64,000 bases of DNA from Pseudanabaena sp. FACHB-2040 (GCF_014696715.1 NZ_JACJQO010000010.1:62001-126000), one strand, 5' to 3'; shown: positions 10,016-20,336, counted from the stretch's first letter. Made by a program: numbers and translations. Notes: generated by a model not told the origin, from the sequence alone.

Positions 10016-10342
10016 CTACGCTGCCTCATTTTGGCGAATGGCTGCTTCAACTTCATCCGTGAAGACGGTGTCATAAGCCCAGGCGTTAGCCAGGTCTGTT
10101 GCTGTCAATTGTGGATAAGCTTCTAAAATTTGGGCGTCACTTGCGCCTAGACGCCGGTAGTGAACCAAATCCCAGACGGGAATACGAGTTCCTACAATGC
10201 AGGCGTCGCCACCAACCACACCCGGTGACTTCTCGATGCCTGTCCAGGTACCGCTGAGACTTTGAACTAGAAGCTGCACTGCCTGAGCCTTTTCTGCGGG
10301 GGACAAGGCGAGCAGATACGGCTGTAGGTCTTGAAGGGTCAT
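10016..10342 (-). CDS. DUF433 antitoxin-like protein
   Basis: A 108-aa DUF433 protein. The core GGDACIVGTRIPVWDLV, then YPQLTATDLANAWAYD, is the family signature; DUF433 has a helix-turn-helix fold and is regarded as the antitoxin (VapB45-like) of DUF5615 PIN-type toxins. The N-terminal 35 residues resemble the short helical antitoxin segment often seen with it. It is the first gene of a two-gene unit with the frameshifted toxin. If the toxin is dead, this gene is an orphan antitoxin. Confidence 0.85.
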   Translation of the reverse strand: MTLQDLQPYLLALSPAEKAQAVQLLVQSLSGTWTGIEKSPGVVGGDACIVGTRIPVWDLVHYRRLGASDAQILEAYPQLTATDLANAWAYDTVFTDEVEAAIRQNEAA

Positions 10343-11033
10343 TGGGGTTACTGGCTAAAACCTATATTGCTCAGACAGTAGACTCGCTAACCAGTTTCAT
10401 TAGAGATGAAGAGAACGGCAACGGTAGTTGTGCGGGGAGCTACAGAGCGTAACTAACTCATTATACGAAGATTATACGAAGAAATATTATGCGACATCTG
10501 AGGTTGAACATAGGGACCATGAATGCGATCGCAACAAAGGATCGGTCTTTACCCATCGCATTCCCCTGACCTGGCTTTATGGCCTTGCTAGGATGGGGCA
10601 AAACTGTGGAGTTGGCTTTTATGCACCCTTTACCGCTGCTGATTGGTTCGACAACCCTGCTCGGCTTTGGCTACTTTTGCTTTGATCTCTACCGCAACCG
10701 ACGTAGGCTCTCGGAAAAGCCTGAAGTTGATATGGTTTGCTATGACGTTTTGCCTCTCGATGGCGCTGATTCGTCAGCCGTGAATCATGCTGTAGGTGAA
10801 GCAAGCCAATGTATCGATGGTGGGTTAGGGCACTGTGTGGATGCGATTTCCCACGCTTTTCATCAATAAGAAATTAAAACTGTGAAGAAGTAGGTGGCTC
10901 CAGGTGTTTTAGCACAGCGATATTGCATACAGTAGTGCGATCGCAACACCCCTAGAATTGACAGGCGAAGGTGTAATTACAATAGTTGGAATTTGTGTTG
11001 AGTTTCGCTTGCTCAACACTAACCTACAGGAGG
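10343..11033. other. Gene-poor gap of about 690 nt
   Basis: No gene was recognised with confidence here. The stretch carries two HIP1 sites and short overlapping frames that look degenerate. The only protein-like one runs 10579-10869 (listed separately). The low coding density suits a decayed accessory region next to a broken toxin gene. Confidence 0.4.
10579..10869 (+). CDS. Possible small membrane protein, doubtful
   Basis: A 96-aa open frame with one hydrophobic segment (LPLLIGSTTLLGFGYF, near residues 17-33) followed by basic residues (YRNRRRLSEK), a topology seen in small single-pass proteins. No family was recognised, no good ribosome-binding site was seen, and the C-terminal third has no clear character. 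It may be a remnant or chance frame. Confidence 0.25.
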   Translation: MALLGWGKTVELAFMHPLPLLIGSTTLLGFGYFCFDLYRNRRRLSEKPEVDMVCYDVLPLDGADSSAVNHAVGEASQCIDGGLGHCVDAISHAFHQ

Positions 11034-11270
11034 CTATTCGAGATTGTCGCAGTTGCCTAGGTAGAGCTGTACAAAGGTTTCGGCGGCTTCGGGGTTGAGT
11101 TGCCGCAGGGCTTCTTTGATTTCAAATATGATGTCGCCCGCTGGGTCGCGTTGTTCTAGTACCCAGCGGTTTACGTTGGGCCGAGCTACGCCCATTGTCA
11201 TCGCCAGCTTGTTCTGGCTGATGCCGTACATTTCCAAAACCTGCTTAAGAGCTTTTCCCACACGCGCCAT
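11034..11270 (-). CDS. XRE-family helix-turn-helix regulator, small
   Basis: A 78-aa DNA-binding protein made almost entirely of a Cro/C1-type HTH: LKQVLEMYGISQNKLAMTMG then VARPNVNRWVLEQRDPAGD, where GISQNKLA and ARPNVNRW are the two HTH helices. Such small XRE proteins regulate themselves and a neighbour. Thirty-four nt upstream of its start is a 21-bp perfect inverted repeat, which lies between it and a divergent small frame, so it probably binds there; this is inference from position. Confidence 0.85.
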   Translation of the reverse strand: MARVGKALKQVLEMYGISQNKLAMTMGVARPNVNRWVLEQRDPAGDIIFEIKEALRQLNPEAAETFVQLYLGNCDNLE

Positions 11271-11304
11271 GCCCCGATTGTGTCAGAGGCTCATCACTGC
11301 GTAA

Positions 11305-11360
11305 ATGTAACCAGATTGGTACTATCTGTGGCATAGTAAATAGTACCAATCTGGTTACAT
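11305..11360. promoter_or_regulatory. 21-bp perfect inverted repeat, probable operator
   Basis: The arms occupy 11305-11325 and 11340-11360, are exact reverse complements (starting ATGTAACCAGATTGG), and are separated by 14 nt. The repeat lies between the XRE regulator (start at 11270, minus) and a frame starting at 11377 (plus). It has no T-tract on either side, so a terminator is unlikely. A possible promoter pair TTGGTA (11317) and ATAGTA (11340) with 17-nt spacing lies within it, so repressor binding would cover the promoter. Confidence 0.65.
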
Positions 11361-11376
11361 CGCTTGAGGTGATTTC

Positions 11377-11791
11377 ATGCTGCAAGACAGCTTTGGTCAG
11401 GATCGGCAAATTGCTTCGAATAAAGAGAAAGGGCAAGTTTGTCTGCCCTCTGGGGAATTCATAGGCGTTGCAGAAAACCCATCTCCAGAGGATGTGGCAG
11501 CATTTCTCACTTCCGACCCCTCAGACACCACTCCCACTGCCCCAACACCTTTCTCCTCCCCCCTCAACTTTCTCCTCCCCCCTCACTCCTCACTGCGATG
11601 GCCCTTGGCCAGTCTCTGACCATCGCGAACCCGTTCGCATCCTTGTAGTCGGCACTGCCCACGGCATTGATACCATCGTCCATACCCTCTATGCCAAAGG
11701 CTTTGCTCACATCAGCGAGTGGAGCCGCCTCATGCCCCACAGCCCCGGCAAGCTCATGCGTATCCTCACCCGCTACGTGCGATTGGATTAG
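11377..11791 (+). pseudogene. Disrupted small gene of unknown function
   Basis: Two consecutive frames look like one broken gene. The first (11377-11619) begins MLQDSFGQDRQIASNKEK and includes VCLPSGEFIGVAENPSPEDVAAFL, then runs into Pro/Ser/Leu-rich low complexity. The second frame (ending 11791) holds VRILVVGTAHGIDTIVHTLY and GFAHISEWSRL, which I recognise as a type of small conserved cyanobacterial protein of unknown function, but it has no good start of its own. Between them is a 19-nt-period repeat with two C6 tracts (11550-11585). A slippage frameshift there, or two adjacent genes, are the alternatives. Confidence 0.45.
11550..11585. repeat. Tandem C-rich direct repeat
   Basis: Two exact copies of TTTCTCCTCCCCCCTCA at 11550-11566 and 11569-11585, a period of 19 nt. 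Each has a run of six C. It lies where the reading frame changes in the surrounding small gene. Confidence 0.85.
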
Positions 11792-11940
11792 AGGAGAGCT
11801 GCCTTTCAAAGAAAATGCGATCGCACATTTCCCGCCAGTCCTGGCCCCCAAAATACGCTACAGAAAAAGCCGGTCCCGATGTAGCACCTGTGGGACCGGC
11901 TTTGAGGAACTGTTTGAGGTGAACGTTTAGCCAGAGCGCT

Positions 11941-14900
11941 CTAGGTCTGATCTTGAATCATCCGTACCTGCCGCGACGGGCCAAACACCTGGTCAATGTT
12001 TGAGACCTCTAGAACGTTGTCAGAGAGCATGGTAGACACCTTCAAACGGGTGCCGCCCTCCATCGGGACATTAAACCGCCGCCGAATGGTTGAGCCGTTG
12101 ATGTTGGCTTCCACCTCGACCTGGGCATCCACCCGATCGCTAGCGGGCATTACATCAATGCCGCCTAGACCGGGGCGCAGATTGAACTGCAAGTTGCGAT
12201 CGCGACTGCCCGGCAGCTGGTTGATCTTAACCTTGATGCGATCGCGGCCAACCCCCAGCTTTTGATCAATCTCCATTTGCATCAGCTTGTCGCGATCGGG
12301 CTTCACTTGGAGCATATTTTTGCTGGTGTCCATGTCCTTACAGGTGACTTCCGTTTGCTCGGCTGTTGCCATCCCCGAAGTCATCAGGAACTGGTTTAGC
12401 CCCTGCTTGAGGGCATAGCGGAACTGACCATCGCGCACCCCGCGCACCTCATGTCGGAAGTCTCCTAGCCGATTTGCCTGCACAGCATTGACTAACATTT
12501 CGCGGGTCGCGGGCTGCAGGCTTTCGAGCACCGCCGGATCGTTCACGACCCGATGCAGCGTCCGAGCTTCGATTAGCTCAGTGGGCAAGGGGTCGTTGCG
12601 CACTGCGTCCCGAATTGCGCGCAGACCCCGGCTGTCTGCCAGTTCCCCTAATGCCAGGTGGGAGAGAACTGCTGGGGAAACTGCGCCTGCCCCTAGCACC
12701 ACGTTGTTGTTCGTTGGGTTCATGCGCATCAGCAGTTCACCTGCCACCGTGCCCTTGCCCTGAGACTGGTCATAGCCCTTAAAGCCTACAAAGTAGCCGT
12801 TGAGCGGGCGACCATTTTGCAGCTGACTAGTGGCGCGACTGCCAAACGCATTGATGTCGTTGCCATTCAAGTCAGTGATGCTGGCGGTTTCGGCATCGTC
12901 ACCCAAAATCAGAATCGTACCCGACAGAATCAGCAGAATAGCGTCCCAGATGGGCGTGCGTGGAGCCGTGTTGAGCGCGCTAAAAGGCATATAGTGCAGC
13001 CGTCCGCCACTCCAAGCCCCGCCGCGGTACGTGCTATCCCCCATGTACTCAAAGGTGTTGTCATCGGGGTTGACCGTCAGCGTCCGCAGTTGGTTAGGGA
13101 AGATAGGATCGCAAATGGTCATCTTCCAGGGCTTGGTGCTGCTGTCCCAGCCCACCGGCAAAATGCAGTGAGGTGCGCCACTGAAGTTGTAGTTTTGGGC
13201 CACACACAGCACCGGATGATTGCCCCGATTAAACTCCGCCCGTGTGCGGTTAAATACGTCCTTCGGATCGTGAGTATTGCCGGTGACAAACTCCTTCATA
13301 AACCACCAAATGGCGCTGGCCCCCACTTGATAGCAATGCTTCACGTTGAGCTCAGGCCGCACCGTATTCCAATCAGTAAAGCGGTTCAGCGGCAGCGAAA
13401 ACAGGCTCGAATTTTTGCGGGCATAAATCGCCTCTAGCGACATGCCAAAGCAGTTGCCGTTTTCCGCCAGGTCTTTAACCACCAGCTCATAAAAAGCTTT
13501 TTCTAGCCAATCCGTTGCGTCCCACCATTCGGCTTCGCTATCCACGTCAGAAAAGGCACTGGCGTACTGCGAATAAGACAGGTTATCAGTACCCCGGTTC
13601 ACCACACCCCAAAACTTCTCAGTCTCCGACAGGCTATTGATATTTACCTGCGGCTTCACCGAAGCCATGATGGCGTTGATCCTGCTAAAAGCGCCTGAGT
13701 TCAAAATGCCGCCATTTTCCCGCAGGCCCCAAGCGTTGGCCATATTGAGCACTTTAGTCCAGGTGCCAATATGGTCATCGTTGCCGGGGTCAGCGTCCCA
13801 CACGTCTACCGTCAGCGTCACGGTTTTGTTGACGTTGGGCGTGATGACGTTGGGAATCGTGAGGTTGAGGTCAATGATGTTTTTGTTGCCGAAATCACCA
13901 TCGGAGGGATGCCGTTTGCTGTAGAGCGTGCTGCTTCCTTCCTGCAGCGTAACTTTGACATAAATGTCGTTTTGACCCATGCCCCACCCTTCGGTTTCAT
14001 CGGTGTCAATGCGGCCAATAAAGACCTTGAAGGGACGAGCAATAATGATGGACGACCCGCTGCCGTACCAGAGCAAGCTGCCCGTTTGAAAGGTGTTATG
14101 GCGGCCTGGAGAGGCCCCTGGAATGTCCTTTTCGTCGGAGGTGGGGAAGCCTAGTTCTCCGGCCGGGCCGCCTAAATCTAGATACTTCCGGCGAATATCG
14201 CCATGCACTTCAAACGTTCCGGTTTGACCGCTCCAATACACGGTGCAGTGCTCAAACTCGGAGAACTTGCCCACCACGGCACCGTTCTTTCTCACGTCTG
14301 ATTCATTGGTGATGGGAAAGCCCCATTTGCTAGGACCGCCCAGGGTTAAATACTTGGTCAGAATGTTGCCGTGGACTTCGTGGGCGTTGGTGTCGCTGTC
14401 TTTGAAGTACATGCGGCAATTCTGAAATTCCTGCTCCAGGCCACCCGCAATCCGTTGGGCTGCTTTAGTAGGGAACCCCAGCGCCCGGGACTCTCCCAGC
14501 GCTTCGTAGTCTAGGTAAATCTGGCCGAGCACAGGCACTGCGCCGGTGTTGCTAGACCAGTAGATCGCTCCTTTCGAAAAGATGCTCTTGCGTCCATTGG
14601 GGTTGGTTGCTTTTTCCTCGTCGCTGACCAGGTAGCCCAACGCCGTGCGATTGGGCATAGCCTGGTACTGAGTGTAGATACTGCCATGGATCTCAAAGGC
14701 GGCCCCAATGCCGTCGTGATACATCAGGGCACCCTTGTCGTAGCGCTGCACGTAGGCGTCAATGGCCTGGTCATAGGTGAGGGCGCTGGCGGCGGCTCCC
14801 AGGTTATGGGTTGCGCGGAGAGACTCTAGCTTGTGGGTGATAAACCATTCGGGGTGTTCCCGGCGCTCGTCCAGGGCGGCCTCTAAATCCTTGGGAATGC

Positions 14901-15549
14901 CCGCCAGCCACTGAACAGCAGCAAATTTGCCGTCAAAGTGGTTGCGCTGGCCATCGACCCAGGTGCCAATGTATAGGTCAGAGCCCGCCAAAGGCTCTAT
15001 GCGCCCTTGGGGAAAGGCGTGAACCGATACGATGCGCCCGTCTACAAACAGCGCCACCGTGTCGATGTCGTACACCAGATCGGCGGTGTACCACTGGTTT
15101 ACCTTAAGACCTGTCGCAAACTGGCTGGTTGCTGCTTGCCACCCGTGGGCTTTGGGGGCAACGGAAGCCACCAGATCGAAATCGGTTGTTCCTGCCCGGG
15201 GCGTTAGAAATAGAGCAAAGGGCAGCCGGTTTGATTCAATCAGGTTTTGGCGTTGGTCAACTGGGCCATTGGCCTGGAACACAACGCGCAGAGTGAATTG
15301 GCGAAAATCAACGGCCAGGCCTGCTACCTGCACCGATGCCCGCCCGTTTTTGCCCATGTCAACGGCTTTGGGATAGTTGCCCAGAGGGGTCATTCTAGGG
15401 CCATCTGTGACGGTTGCGGACTGCACCAGGGTGGTCAGAGAGCCACCTACATCGGCTGCGGCTGAGTGTCGAATGGGGGTTGCCAGAGAGCCATCAGGAT
15501 TGGAGAGCTGAAGGCTGTCAAACGTAAAGTCAACGAGTGTTCTTACCAT
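11941..15549 (-). CDS. Large LamG / LGFP-repeat / papain-like peptidase protein
   Basis: A 1202-aa modular protein not recognised as a named family. In order: a concanavalin/LamG-like beta domain at about 1-225; four LGFP-type repeats at about 285-495 (for example YLTLGGPSKWGFPITNES and YLDLGGPAGELGFPTSDE); a C2-like or beta-sandwich region at about 500-610 (DIYVKVTLQEG, VDVWDADPGNDDHIG); a papain/C39-like segment with Cys700 in NGNCFGMSLEA, His794 in APHCILPVGWD and an Asp in ICDPIFP; one hydrophobic stretch near 860-875; and a 300-residue C-terminal part with two beta-rich regions. No N-terminal signal peptide is visible. LGFP repeats are known from actinobacterial wall proteins. Peptidase activity is inferred from the Cys/His/Asp arrangement only. 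Confidence 0.75.
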   Translation of the reverse strand: MVRTLVDFTFDSLQLSNPDGSLATPIRHSAAADVGGSLTTLVQSATVTDGPRMTPLGNYPKAVDMGKNGRASVQVAGLAVDFRQFTLRVVFQANGPVDQRQNLIESNRLPFALFLTPRAGTTDFDLVASVAPKAHGWQAATSQFATGLKVNQWYTADLVYDIDTVALFVDGRIVSVHAFPQGRIEPLAGSDLYIGTWVDGQRNHFDGKFAAVQWLAGIPKDLEAALDERREHPEWFITHKLESLRATHNLGAAASALTYDQAIDAYVQRYDKGALMYHDGIGAAFEIHGSIYTQYQAMPNRTALGYLVSDEEKATNPNGRKSIFSKGAIYWSSNTGAVPVLGQIYLDYEALGESRALGFPTKAAQRIAGGLEQEFQNCRMYFKDSDTNAHEVHGNILTKYLTLGGPSKWGFPITNESDVRKNGAVVGKFSEFEHCTVYWSGQTGTFEVHGDIRRKYLDLGGPAGELGFPTSDEKDIPGASPGRHNTFQTGSLLWYGSGSSIIIARPFKVFIGRIDTDETEGWGMGQNDIYVKVTLQEGSSTLYSKRHPSDGDFGNKNIIDLNLTIPNVITPNVNKTVTLTVDVWDADPGNDDHIGTWTKVLNMANAWGLRENGGILNSGAFSRINAIMASVKPQVNINSLSETEKFWGVVNRGTDNLSYSQYASAFSDVDSEAEWWDATDWLEKAFYELVVKDLAENGNCFGMSLEAIYARKNSSLFSLPLNRFTDWNTVRPELNVKHCYQVGASAIWWFMKEFVTGNTHDPKDVFNRTRAEFNRGNHPVLCVAQNYNFSGAPHCILPVGWDSSTKPWKMTICDPIFPNQLRTLTVNPDDNTFEYMGDSTYRGGAWSGGRLHYMPFSALNTAPRTPIWDAILLILSGTILILGDDAETASITDLNGNDINAFGSRATSQLQNGRPLNGYFVGFKGYDQSQGKGTVAGELLMRMNPTNNNVVLGAGAVSPAVLSHLALGELADSRGLRAIRDAVRNDPLPTELIEARTLHRVVNDPAVLESLQPATREMLVNAVQANRLGDFRHEVRGVRDGQFRYALKQGLNQFLMTSGMATAEQTEVTCKDMDTSKNMLQVKPDRDKLMQMEIDQKLGVGRDRIKVKINQLPGSRDRNLQFNLRPGLGGIDVMPASDRVDAQVEVEANINGSTIRRRFNVPMEGGTRLKVSTMLSDNVLEVSNIDQVFGPSRQVRMIQDQT

Positions 15550-15819
15550 AGTGATTTCTGGCTAATTGCCAATTGAGGGGGGTTTTGGCTGCACTAAAAA
15601 ATCAGGACCCAATAAAGGGTCTATGGGTCTTTCCTGATTTCCAACTTCGAGGGGCGTTGGTAACTCTCATTACAGAATTGATTTCTGCCTTATCGGACAA
15701 CCCACCAAATTCTTAAAAAAGCTTTACCACCCAATTTTTAGGATTATTTAACTGTTAGTAAGCGGAGCGCCCAGCGTCCAGTCAGGACAGCCGTTATTGC
15801 CAATGGCAGCCGCATAGAA

Positions 15820-15845
15820 AAGGGAAGTGCGATCGCACTTCCCTT
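15820..15845. repeat. HIP1-centred 26-bp perfect palindrome
   Basis: Symmetric about GCGATCGC with outer arms AAGGGAAGT and ACTTCCCTT. The palindrome could fold into a hairpin on either strand. A similar 30-bp structure exists at 54335. Confidence 0.8.
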
Positions 15846-15925
15846 CCACAAAAACGGCCTTTTAAGTTCTTCCCCGAGAAAAACCGGATTCTTCTACGCA
15901 AGCACAGTAGACACTTCTCCTTTAG

Positions 15926-15990
15926 AAAAAACCGGGACTCTGCTGCGGTGCGAAGTTTGCCCCTGTCTGCATAGGAGAATCCCGGTTTTT
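15926..15990 (-). terminator. Bidirectional terminator after thiC
   Basis: Perfect inverted arms AAAAACCGGGA (ending 15937) and TCCCGGTTTTT (15980-15990) around a 42-nt loop. The A and T runs form uridine tracts on either strand. It lies 28 nt past the thiC stop and upstream of the divergent-side gene. Confidence 0.7.
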
Positions 15991-16017
15991 AGGCTTAGAC
16001 CTCGGGTTTAGGCTGAG

Positions 16018-17418
<1,401 letters not shown>

Positions 17419-17498
17419 TTAGAGATGCGATCGCATCCCCATTTCCAGATCGCAAAAACCTAACTGCCGCCCCACGCATGAATTAGGCGGGCGTGGAA

Positions 17499-18998
17499 TT
17501 AATTCAGCGGTAGAACCTCAGAGTCGCCATAGGCCTTGATCTCGGTCTTGAGCCGAGTAAAGTCGAAGACCTGAGTGCGGCCCCACTGAGCCATCAGAGC
17601 AATCCAGCCGAGGGATATCGCAGTCGACACCACAATAGGAGCCGCAAAGCTGACCAGCAAATCCCCAGCAAAGGGCAGCCCATTCCACGGGCTAAAGTCA
17701 GGCCGAGGGAAGAACAGCGCTCCTACCCCAATGCCAATCAACGCACTCCAGAGCGCCATTGACCCAGTTAGCCGCCGCGAGTAGAGGCCAAACAGCACCG
17801 GAAAAATCGCCCCAGCACAAACCAGATCTGCCAGCAGAAACAGATACAGCACGTTGTAGCCCCGCGCCGCAATCAGCACTGCCGGCACTCCAAAAGCCAC
17901 AATCAGCAGTCGAGACAGCTGCAAAATGCGGCTAGAGCGCATCTGCGGAAACAGCCGCATCATGTCTATGGTGAAGAGACTGGCAATGCCGTTGAGCAAA
18001 GTATCCAGGCTACTCATCACCAGGGCCAGGGCCAGCACCAATACCGCTATGCCAACCCATCCTGGCAAGGCCAGCGCCTGGATCAGCGAGAAAAAGGCCC
18101 GGTCATCAGTAAAGCCCAAGCTTGCCGCCAAAATTCCTAGCAGACCCGAAACCAGCAGCAGCGGCAGAATAATCAGAAACGATCCCAGAAAAGAGCGGCG
18201 TACCACCTGGCTGTTGCGGCAGGCGTAGATCCGCTGCCAGTTGCCCTGGTTGAACATTTCTGCCGCAATCACCGCAATTACCAGCGTCGCCCCAAACTTA
18301 ATGCCGGGGCCATTGCCCAGCGACAGCAGCTGCGGTGCGGCCTGCTGGACGGGTGCGATCGCAGCCCCCCAGCCCCCCAACGCCATCACCGCAATGCCAA
18401 AGCTCAGCAGCAGCAGCGGCACAATCACCGCAAACTGAATCGCATCGGTGAAGATCGTGGCTTCCAGCCCACCCACCACTGTGTAGGCAAATACTGCCGT
18501 AATCACCAGCAGCGCCGTTACCCAGAGCGGCACATCGGCCATGATTTGGACGGCTTTTGCGATCGCAGTCAGCTCCGCCGCCACATAGACAAACATGTAA
18601 AAAACAATAATGCCTAGGGTCAGCAGGTACATGGCATTGCCAAAGCGGTGCAGCACGTACTCATTGAGCGAATGCCCCTGAGGCATCAGGTGGCGAATCC
18701 GTACCCCTACTACTGCAAACATCGCTGCCGGGGTCGCCTGCCCAATGCAGTAGCCAACAATCCCGGCAATTCCGCTAGTCGCGCCCACCTCCGGCGGACT
18801 AAACAAAATCCATGCCCCCATCGCTGAGGCCACAATCGTTGCCAGCGCCATCCCCGTACCAATTCGGTTCCGGCTCACCATGAAATCTTCTAGGCTGATT
18901 GCATGACGGCCCGCCTGCACCAGCCCCAGCAGGGCAAATGCCGCAACCGTCACCAGCATCACTGCCAAAGCCACAGCGCCAATGCTCATGGCCAACAC
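17499..18998 (-). CDS. SSS-family sodium:solute symporter, probable thiamine-related transporter
   Basis: A 499-aa membrane protein with about 13 hydrophobic segments and the solute:sodium symporter signature region (GGLEATIFTDAIQFAVI, and NWQRIYACRN). The substrate is not evident from sequence, but the gene follows a TPP riboswitch and precedes thiC, so uptake of thiamine or a pyrimidine precursor is a reasonable inference; SSS/PanF-like transporters under thiamine control (named ThiV) have been proposed from comparative genomics. The start could also be the ATG three codons in. Confidence 0.85.
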   Translation of the reverse strand: MLAMSIGAVALAVMLVTVAAFALLGLVQAGRHAISLEDFMVSRNRIGTGMALATIVASAMGAWILFSPPEVGATSGIAGIVGYCIGQATPAAMFAVVGVRIRHLMPQGHSLNEYVLHRFGNAMYLLTLGIIVFYMFVYVAAELTAIAKAVQIMADVPLWVTALLVITAVFAYTVVGGLEATIFTDAIQFAVIVPLLLLSFGIAVMALGGWGAAIAPVQQAAPQLLSLGNGPGIKFGATLVIAVIAAEMFNQGNWQRIYACRNSQVVRRSFLGSFLIILPLLLVSGLLGILAASLGFTDDRAFFSLIQALALPGWVGIAVLVLALALVMSSLDTLLNGIASLFTIDMMRLFPQMRSSRILQLSRLLIVAFGVPAVLIAARGYNVLYLFLLADLVCAGAIFPVLFGLYSRRLTGSMALWSALIGIGVGALFFPRPDFSPWNGLPFAGDLLVSFAAPIVVSTAISLGWIALMAQWGRTQVFDFTRLKTEIKAYGDSEVLPLN

Positions 18999-19421
18999 AC
19001 CTCATAAAAAGACGGGTCTAGTGGGCTAGAGGCGGCTGTCGGTCGGGGATAGATCTAATGCCTGCAGCAGACGTTTAAATCCATAGCCCCAGGAGGCGGA
19101 GATGCAATACATCTCCGCCAGCAAAATCACTCAGTTTTTACATACCGATAACTTTTGAGCTGACCCCAGCTCTCCAGCTTTCGATATCGAGACGTCGTTT
19201 CGGTAGCAAGACCTCAATCAACGCTTCCCTCCGCTGGTGTTAACCAGGTCAGGTTCTGAGGGTATATTCTCAGCCCGATTACTCGGACACCCCTAGCTTG
19301 AGGGTAAGCATACCACTAAATGGATGAATGGGTAGGGTGTGGGGAGTGGATGAGTAGGGAGTAGCTCGGTACAAGTATCAGCAAAACTATCGACCCGTCC
19401 ACTCATTCACCCCCTACTTCC
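18999..19421. other. Leader region holding the TPP riboswitch
   Basis: Apart from the riboswitch at 19221-19304, the 5' part (18999-19220) is an untranslated leader with no recognisable gene. The stretch 19320-19420 holds GT-rich sequence and an imperfect inverted repeat of low quality, possibly ending the PhyH gene transcript. Confidence 0.55.
19221..19304 (-). promoter_or_regulatory. TPP riboswitch (THI element)
   Basis: Read on the minus strand, the conserved THI-box pieces occur in order: TAGGGGTGTCC, GGGCTGAGAATATACCC, CAGAACCTGACCTGG, and TTAACACCAGCGGAGGGAAG. These correspond to the consensus GGGG, CTGAGA, ACCC, GAACCTGA and GCG-AGGGAAG. It is about 220 nt upstream of the SSS transporter start, with thiC next in line. 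Thiamine pyrophosphate binding would lower expression of both. Confidence 0.95.
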
Positions 19422-20234
19422 CTAATACGCGTACGCCTGATAAACCTCTACCTCAGGCCGCTCTTCCAGCGATTCCACGATGGGGTTAAAGCGCAGCAGG
19501 TGCTTGGCCCGATCCGAGAGCGTGTCCCAGGTAGCGCGGGGGATTTGGATCGATACCTCGGGGCGATACAGCCAGCGACGGCTGTAGCCGATGACAGCCA
19601 TTGGGCGGGGGGTATTGGTGCGGTTAGGGGTGCCTCGGTGTAGGCCCCGCACGTCGCGGATCATGACGTCGCCCGCTCGTAGCATGATCGGCTCTAGCTC
19701 AACCGCACCCGATTCTAGCTGGCGCAAGCCTTCTTCTTTGGTGAGCATGTGGGTGCCGCGAGCGACTTCAAACGGGCCGTTTTCCAGCGTCACATCCACT
19801 AGGGGAAAGTTGACGGCTAGTTGAAAGGGCGGCGTTTCCTGCTCCATTTCGGGAAACAGCGGCGGCGCATCTCGGTGGATCGCCTGGTAGTCAGATCCTA
19901 AAAGCGGCGTGTCGGTTGCCAGTTGGCACATGACGGCATCCTCCCCCACCAGGCCCGCGACGATTGCCAAAACATCATCGTCTTCGTAAATGCTGGCCTC
20001 GGCAAAGGGTGCGTTGAAGGGGAGGGTGACATAGTAACGGGCAGAACCTCGGTTTTGCAGGTCGCCTTCCCGTTGGATGTGATCTTCTAGCAGGGGGGTG
20101 AAAGCGGCGCGCCAGGCTGCCAGCACCTCTAGGGAGAAGTGGTCTTTGAGAATGCAAAAACCGTCTTTGAGCGCGGCTTGGGTAAATTCTTGGATTTGTT
20201 GGTCGCTATAACGGCGGGTCATTTGAAGGGGCAT
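19422..20234 (-). CDS. Phytanoyl-CoA dioxygenase (PhyH) family protein
   Basis: A 270-aa Fe(II)/2-oxoglutarate-dependent dioxygenase of the PhyH family. The iron-binding HRD lies at about residue 119 (AIHRDAPPLF) and the distal His in RGLHRGTPNR near residue 200, with a following Arg for 2-oxoglutarate binding. The N-terminal ALKDGFCILKDHF is typical. Family members hydroxylate lipids or secondary metabolites; the substrate here is unknown. The start could be Met1 or Met5. The gene stands alone. Confidence 0.88.
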   Translation of the reverse strand: MPLQMTRRYSDQQIQEFTQAALKDGFCILKDHFSLEVLAAWRAAFTPLLEDHIQREGDLQNRGSARYYVTLPFNAPFAEASIYEDDDVLAIVAGLVGEDAVMCQLATDTPLLGSDYQAIHRDAPPLFPEMEQETPPFQLAVNFPLVDVTLENGPFEVARGTHMLTKEEGLRQLESGAVELEPIMLRAGDVMIRDVRGLHRGTPNRTNTPRPMAVIGYSRRWLYRPEVSIQIPRATWDTLSDRAKHLLRFNPIVESLEERPEVEVYQAYAY

Positions 20235-20336
20235 AGGAATTACCAGAACATTCCGATTCTAGGAATCCCCATTTGGCTTGGTAGTATACATTACAAATTG
20301 TTGTGATCTTGCCTCTTTTAGGGATGAGTATGCTTG

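Larger units (their letters stand above)
15550..16017. other. Intergenic region rich in hairpins
   Basis: Upstream of the large modular protein and downstream of thiC. It contains a hairpin with arms AAATCAGGA and TCCTGATTT (15598-15640), a 26-bp HIP1-centred palindrome and the bidirectional terminator listed separately. No coding potential was seen. Confidence 0.6.
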
